A stretch of DNA of 64,000 nucleotides, taken from NCBI RefSeq assembly GCF_033807575.1, contig NC_084730.1:682001-746000 (forward strand), in the 5' to 3' direction. How positions within the stretch are numbered: the first letter of the stretch is position 1; each line of letters begins with the position of its first letter. Both the position numbers and the translations under genes were made by a program. A model generated the notes under the pieces. That model was given only the letters and a program-made list of their open reading frames with translations. It was not told the DNA's origin and made no database searches. Shown piece by piece: positions 12,801 through 18,800 of this stretch. Source of the stretch: Cydia pomonella. Lineage: Eukaryota; Arthropoda; Insecta; Lepidoptera; Tortricidae.

Positions 12801-15800
12801 AGTGCAAAGTTGGAGGAGTAACGTACTACCGACGGAAGAATGGGGCTGGAAAAAAACCGTCAATTGCCTACTTCCCATTTTAAATACGGAGCCGCCAGCA
12901 CCAGCCTCTATATTAAAACTAATAACGTGTGCTTGCAAACAAGGCCGTGGTAAACGATGTGGATGCGTGAAAGCCGATTTAAGATGTACCACTATGTGCA
13001 AAAATTGTAGAGGCCAGAGTTGTGTGAACGTAGTCGAATTAGATGTTGAAGAAGAATAATGCTGATTTTTGAAGTACTTAGATGTCATAATAGTTATACA
13101 TAAGTAATAATAGTATTAGTAAACCTAAGAAAAAATAAACTTAAGATTAAGAAAGATGAGTTAGTTGGTTTTATTTGCAATTTGCAATCTCTCTCCGGCA
13201 GAAAATAGGGCCTGAGCAATTTTCAATAGATGACCTGAAAGAAAACCTAGAAAACCTGAACAAAAAATACATCAAAGGAACTCTCGAGGCCACACTAAAC
13301 ACACCATTCACCATGTATCATACTTAGTTCCGTTTTGGGGTACATTTTTAGAACTTTTTTTAAGGTTCCATACCTAAAAAGGAAAAACGGAACCATTATA
13401 GGATCACTCGTGTGTCTCTGTCTGTCCGACAGTCTGTCATAGCCAATTTCCTCCAAAACTACTGGACCGATTGAGTTGAAATTTAGTACACATATGTAAA
13501 TTGATGACCCAAACACGGACGTGTAACGTAAATGAATCAATTTTAAATATGGGGGCCAGTTTTGGGGGGTAAATTAGAAGAAAAAGAAAAAAAAATTCAA
13601 GCTATATCGTGTGACATATCAAATGAAAGGGTAGTTTATAAAAATCTCTAATATATTTTTTTCATAATTTTAAATTAATGAGATTTGAAGTTATTTAAGA
13701 AAATAGGCGAAAATTAACCATGTTCTCAGCCCCCCCTTATCTCCTAAAATACTGGGATAAAAATTTGAAAAAAATACAGAAAATAGTTCTATATCTATAG
13801 ATTACAGGAAAACATATAAAAAGTATATGATATTTAAAGTAACACCGTTTAACGAGTACGAATGCTTATATTTCGCTGAATGGCCGAATGAATTAAATTT
13901 TTAAAATAGCATAGCAACAGTAAATGAAAGGTTTTAGAAATAATTTATACCTTTTTATAAAAAGAATATTCTGTTCTTTAATTTGTCATACATATCTTGG
14001 CGGTAAAGTGTGAAATTATTGAAAAAACTAAACGATTAGTAAATAAAAATGGACAAATTATTAAAAACGTTCGTATTTGGTGGCAGATTGCGCTGAAACT
14101 GTAAGTGATATCGCTTTTGTTTGTATGAGAGGTTTATAGTAAATTTATCGAGGATTATTTCGTTCTTAAAGACTTGTTACGTATCGTTTACGGTTTATTT
14201 TTTAAGTGCAAAATATCACGCTCCGGGACATATTCGAGGGCGCGGGGGGGTGACGCTCGCTGCGGAAGGGGGGGGAGAGTAGATAAAATTTAACTTTACG
14301 CTGTAACCTACATATCCGGATAGATAAAAGTTCTCCATTAATTATGCCAAATTTTCAGCTTATTGTATTGAACTATATAGACAGGATCTTTGCGACGGTC
14401 AGCTCAAGTATAACGTCGTATACACGACATATTGGACATAATGTACAGACATTTACGACATATTGGACATAATATATAAACATTCGTCGGTCAGCTCAAC
14501 TCGTCGTTGCGCTGCACGCATTGTAAAGCTGACTCCGTCACTTTCGACCCATTTTGGGACCTTAGATGAGTAGACCCAGTTATGGACATATTGGACATAA
14601 TATACAGACATTCGTCAGTCAGCTCAACTCGTTGCGCTGCATACATTGTAAAGCTGACTCCGTCACATTCGACCCATTTTGGGTCCTTAGGTGAGTAGAC
14701 CCAGTTATGGACATATTGAACATACATAATATACAGACATTTGTCGGTCAGCTCAACTCGTTGCGCTGCACGCATTGTAAAGCTGACTCCGTCACATTCG
14801 ACCCATTTTGGTTCCTTAGGTGAGTAGACCCAGTTATGGACATATTGAACATAATATACAGACATCTTCGTCGATCAGCCGCCTTGGTTGCCTTGCATCT
14901 TTCATTTTACCCATTTACCAAAATTCATAAATCTTAAAAATGGAATCATTTCCAAACCTCTAGCGCAGATCTCTTGGTAAAAATAATAATGTATTCCAGT
15001 TTGCCGATCCCGTCACGGACGGGCAACCTGAAGCTGCAGCAGTGCCTGCAGCACTTCACCAAGGAAGAGGAGCTGGACGGGGACGAGAAACCGGTATGTA
15101 CATTTCATCTTCCTCACGTTGTCCCTGGGGTCCGCTTGGCAACTAATCCCAAGAATTGGCGTAGGATCAGTTTTTACGAAAGCGACTGCCATCTGGCCTT
15201 CCCTAGGAGTTAAACTAGGCCGGATTAGTCCGGTTTCCTCACGATGTTTTCCTTCACTAAAAAGCGATTGGTAAATATCAAATTAAACACTCAGTCAAAG
15301 AATAAGGATCAAACTGAAATGGTGTTCTAAAAGTTTTAATCATGTGTCGAAAGATGGCAGTAAATTTACTGTGGCTACAAAGCTTTCTTTGACAATCCAC
15401 CTCTATTTCAAATTGTCTCTAGTATTAGTATTGGAAAGTCATTAATAACAGCGTAAACACCCACCGCCATAACTACTTTCACCCGTGGAACGGCACATTT
15501 GACTAATTGACGCCCGAGTTTCTGTCGGTCCATATTGGGATACCCTCCTCCAATTGAGGGGGGATTTAAATTTTCTCGGGTCAGAGATGTAGGGTTAGAG
15601 CCGGCGTAGCTTTATTTGACGTTCATAAGCGCAATATAATATGCCTTCTTGAAAATAAACTATCTTTAATGAAGTTAAAATGTAGGTTAATTATTTTGAA
15701 ACTTAGTATTTTAAACTTAGTTTCTTGTCTTTTAATTATTTATATAAGAATTCAAGTCTTGGAGACCCTCTACATCTCTAAATAATTTTAGTATTTGTTG

Positions 15801-18800
15801 GTTTTATTTTTTCATCATATTTTTTTGTGTGATTTGACATTTAGAGACAGTATACATCTCTAATAAAGTATATATTATTTCATCGATTCCATATTTGTAA
15901 TTGTTTTATAATTTTTATTTTATGTAAAAATTTACATGTAAAAGTACCCCTGTGACATATTTCCTGAATAAATGTTTGATATTTGATATTTATTTTTGCC
16001 TGTTTTGAAACCAAACAGAAATCGGTAGCTTAAAATTTCTTTAATAATATATATTTTTTAAATACACTGTGTTCCTGTATAAATAATGTATACACATGTA
16101 CAGACATGTTCGCGGTGCGGCGTGCGGCGCAAGTGCCTCAAGTGGTTCACTGTACACAAGTTCCCACAAGTTCTAGTGCTGCATCTCAAGCGGTGAGTAA
16201 TCACGGTCTGGCCTAGTGGGTAGTGACCCTGCCTATGAAGCCGATAGTCCCTGGTTCGAATTCCGGTAAGGGCATTTATTTGTGCGATGAGGATTTGTTC
16301 CTGAGTCATGGATGTTTTCTATGTAAGTATTTAAGTATTTGTATATTATATATATCGTTGCCTGAGTACCCAAAACACAAGCCTTATTGAGCTTACTGTG
16401 GGACTTAGTCAATAATAATATTCTATAATATTTATTTATTTATAGCTTATCTAATTCGTTTCTCGTTTATTTCGTGTTTGTTACTCGTTCTTAAATCGTA
16501 TTATTCAGACCCGGGTATGTCCTTAAATTACGGCCACAAGAGAGGTATGGGCATTGTGAATGTCATCTCGCTCTGTGTGGTAGGGCACAGCACAGCGGAT
16601 GTCATTCCAGATCTAGAGCAGAGCCCAACTGGGGCAGTACCTCCACCTTACAGAAAACCGCATCCAGATAACACTAGAACCTACTCATAGTGTTGTGTTC
16701 CTGTCGGTGAGTAAGGTTGCCAGAGCTCAACGAGGGTGCGGTGTGAAGTTGCAGGCGTCCATAGGCTATGGAGGCCATATGCTTAATTGCCACCGACTAC
16801 TATGAAATAAAAATTGTTCGTTATTTGTCTTTACCTTCTGAGGTCGAAGTGAATGATTGTTTATGTCGGCAGGTTTTCACCAACGGAACGTTTCCGCGGC
16901 AAACTGAATGTCGTGGTGGAGTTCCCTCTGACAGGCCTCGACATGTCGCCCTACGCCGCCAGCAAGTCACAACAGGCCGTCTACAACCTGTACGCCGTCA
17001 GCAACCACTCAGGTAAACACACAGACAGACAGACACACCTGAGACAAGTCACAACAGGCCGTCTACAACCTGTACGCCGTCAGCAACCACTCAGGTAAAC
17101 ACACAGACAGACAGACACACCTGAGACAAGTCACAACAGGCCGTCTACAACCTGTACGCCGTCAGCAACCACTCAGGTAAACACACAGACAGACAGACAC
17201 ACCTGAGACAAGTCACAACAGGCCGTCTACAACCTGTACGCAGTCGGCAACCACTCAGGTAAACACACAGACAGACACACCTGAGGCAAGTCGCAACAGG
17301 CCGTCTACAACCTGTACGCAGTCGGCAACCACTCAGGTAAACACACAGACAGACACACCTGAGACAAGTCGCAACAGGCCGTCTACAACCTGTACGCAGT
17401 CAGTAACCACTCAGGTAAACACACATACAGACAGATACACTTGAGACAAGTTGCAACAGGCCGTCTACAACCTGTACGCAGTTGGCAACCACTCAGGTAA
17501 AAACACAGACAGACACACCTGAGACAAGTCGCAACAGGCCATCTACAACCTGTTCGCGGTCAGTAACTACTCAGGTAAACACACAGACAGACAGACACAC
17601 CTGAGACAAGTCGCAACAGGCCGTCTACAACCTGTACGCAGTTGGCAACCACTTAGGTAAAAACACAGACAGACACACCTGAGACAAGTCGCAACAGGCC
17701 GTCTACAACCTGTTCGCAGTCAGTAACTACTCAAGTAAACACACAGACAGACAGACACACCTGAGACAAGTCGCAACAGGCCGTCAACAACCTGTACGCA
17801 GTTGGCAACCACTCAGGTAAACACATAGGCAGACACACCTGAGACAAGTCTCAACAGGCCGCCTACAACTTGTAGGCATTCAGTAACCACACATGCAGAC
17901 AGACACACCTGAGACAAGTTGCAACAGGCCGTCTACAATCTCAAATCCAAAAAGGCGAGTGGCGTGAGTTACAATGTGAACCGGAGCCGAAGGCGTAGGG
18001 AACATTGTAAAGGATTACGCCACGAGTATTTTTTGACCTACTTATACAACTGTTGCATAAAATACTATTTTCTACGAGTCAATAAAAATAATACTTTAAA
18101 CTAATAAAATCTTATAGTTAAACAAATCAAAAGTATACAGCTATTTAAGATACGCGAGCAGCCGCGATACCTTCATACTCGTACGCGCCCCGGCCGCCGG
18201 GCCGCGGCCGGCCGGTCGGCGACACCTTCTCGTAACTCATGAGGCCCTGGTACTTGCTCTGCGCTAAATTTAATTTTTGGACAGTTTTCTCTCGATTTTG
18301 GCCACCGTAGCCTACGGAGACTAACAAGCAACGCTAAGCGGTCTTCGTAGTCTATGGGTGTTGCTATATTACGGGTGTCACATGCGTGTTCTGACTTATG
18401 AAGTAATTGTTTTTGCTATGCAACCAAATGAATATTTTGTAAGTTGGCAGCGATGCACTTAGTTTAAAACTGTATTAGCTTTGATTTTGTCAGGTTGGTA
18501 GCCATTAATCGCAGTAAAATTATAGCGATTTAAAGATACTTTTATGAGGAATAGACAATATAGACTTTTCTTGAAACCTTTTATGTATGTTCTTATATTC
18601 GTGTTAATGAATGCATAAATGACAGATAACAGTAGAGGAGTAGGAAAAATATTGTATACAATAGTGATATAATCAAGCTTTTCAATCTCATACCTCACTT
18701 TGGCAACTCAGCAAGCTTCGTTACACTGTACTCGACTGAAAAGCTCTATTGTATTGCATAATGTGGTATTATCTGATCGCCAGGCACGACGTACTCCGGC

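Larger units (their letters stand above)
12203..14356. mobile_element. Fold-back element with ~460-bp inverted arms
   Basis: The left arm 12203-12665 and right arm 13896-14356 are near-perfect reverse complements. Both start GAAAATTTGGCATAATTAAT at the outer edge and include a run of C (or G) next to CGCAGCGAGCGTCA. The 1.2-kb interior carries a coding fragment with a CXC domain (12667-13059) and a nested repeat (13315-13745). No clear target duplication was found. Confidence 0.92.

Noticed and set aside
14491..14865. 124-codon minus-strand frame with internal repeats
   Set aside because: Antisense of array B; the repetition comes from the DNA array.
16478..16690. Plus-strand 70-codon frame within repeat M
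   Set aside because: The same frame is broken in the copy at 6503; no sign of coding constraint.
17013..17945. Regular array that superficially resembles a CRISPR array
   Set aside because: The unit is continuous with a host exon and its splice donor, there are no unique spacers, and the genome is an insect's.
18145..18327. Short GC-rich frames in repeat H
   Set aside because: Not conserved in the second copy at 41925-42655, which has frame-changing differences.
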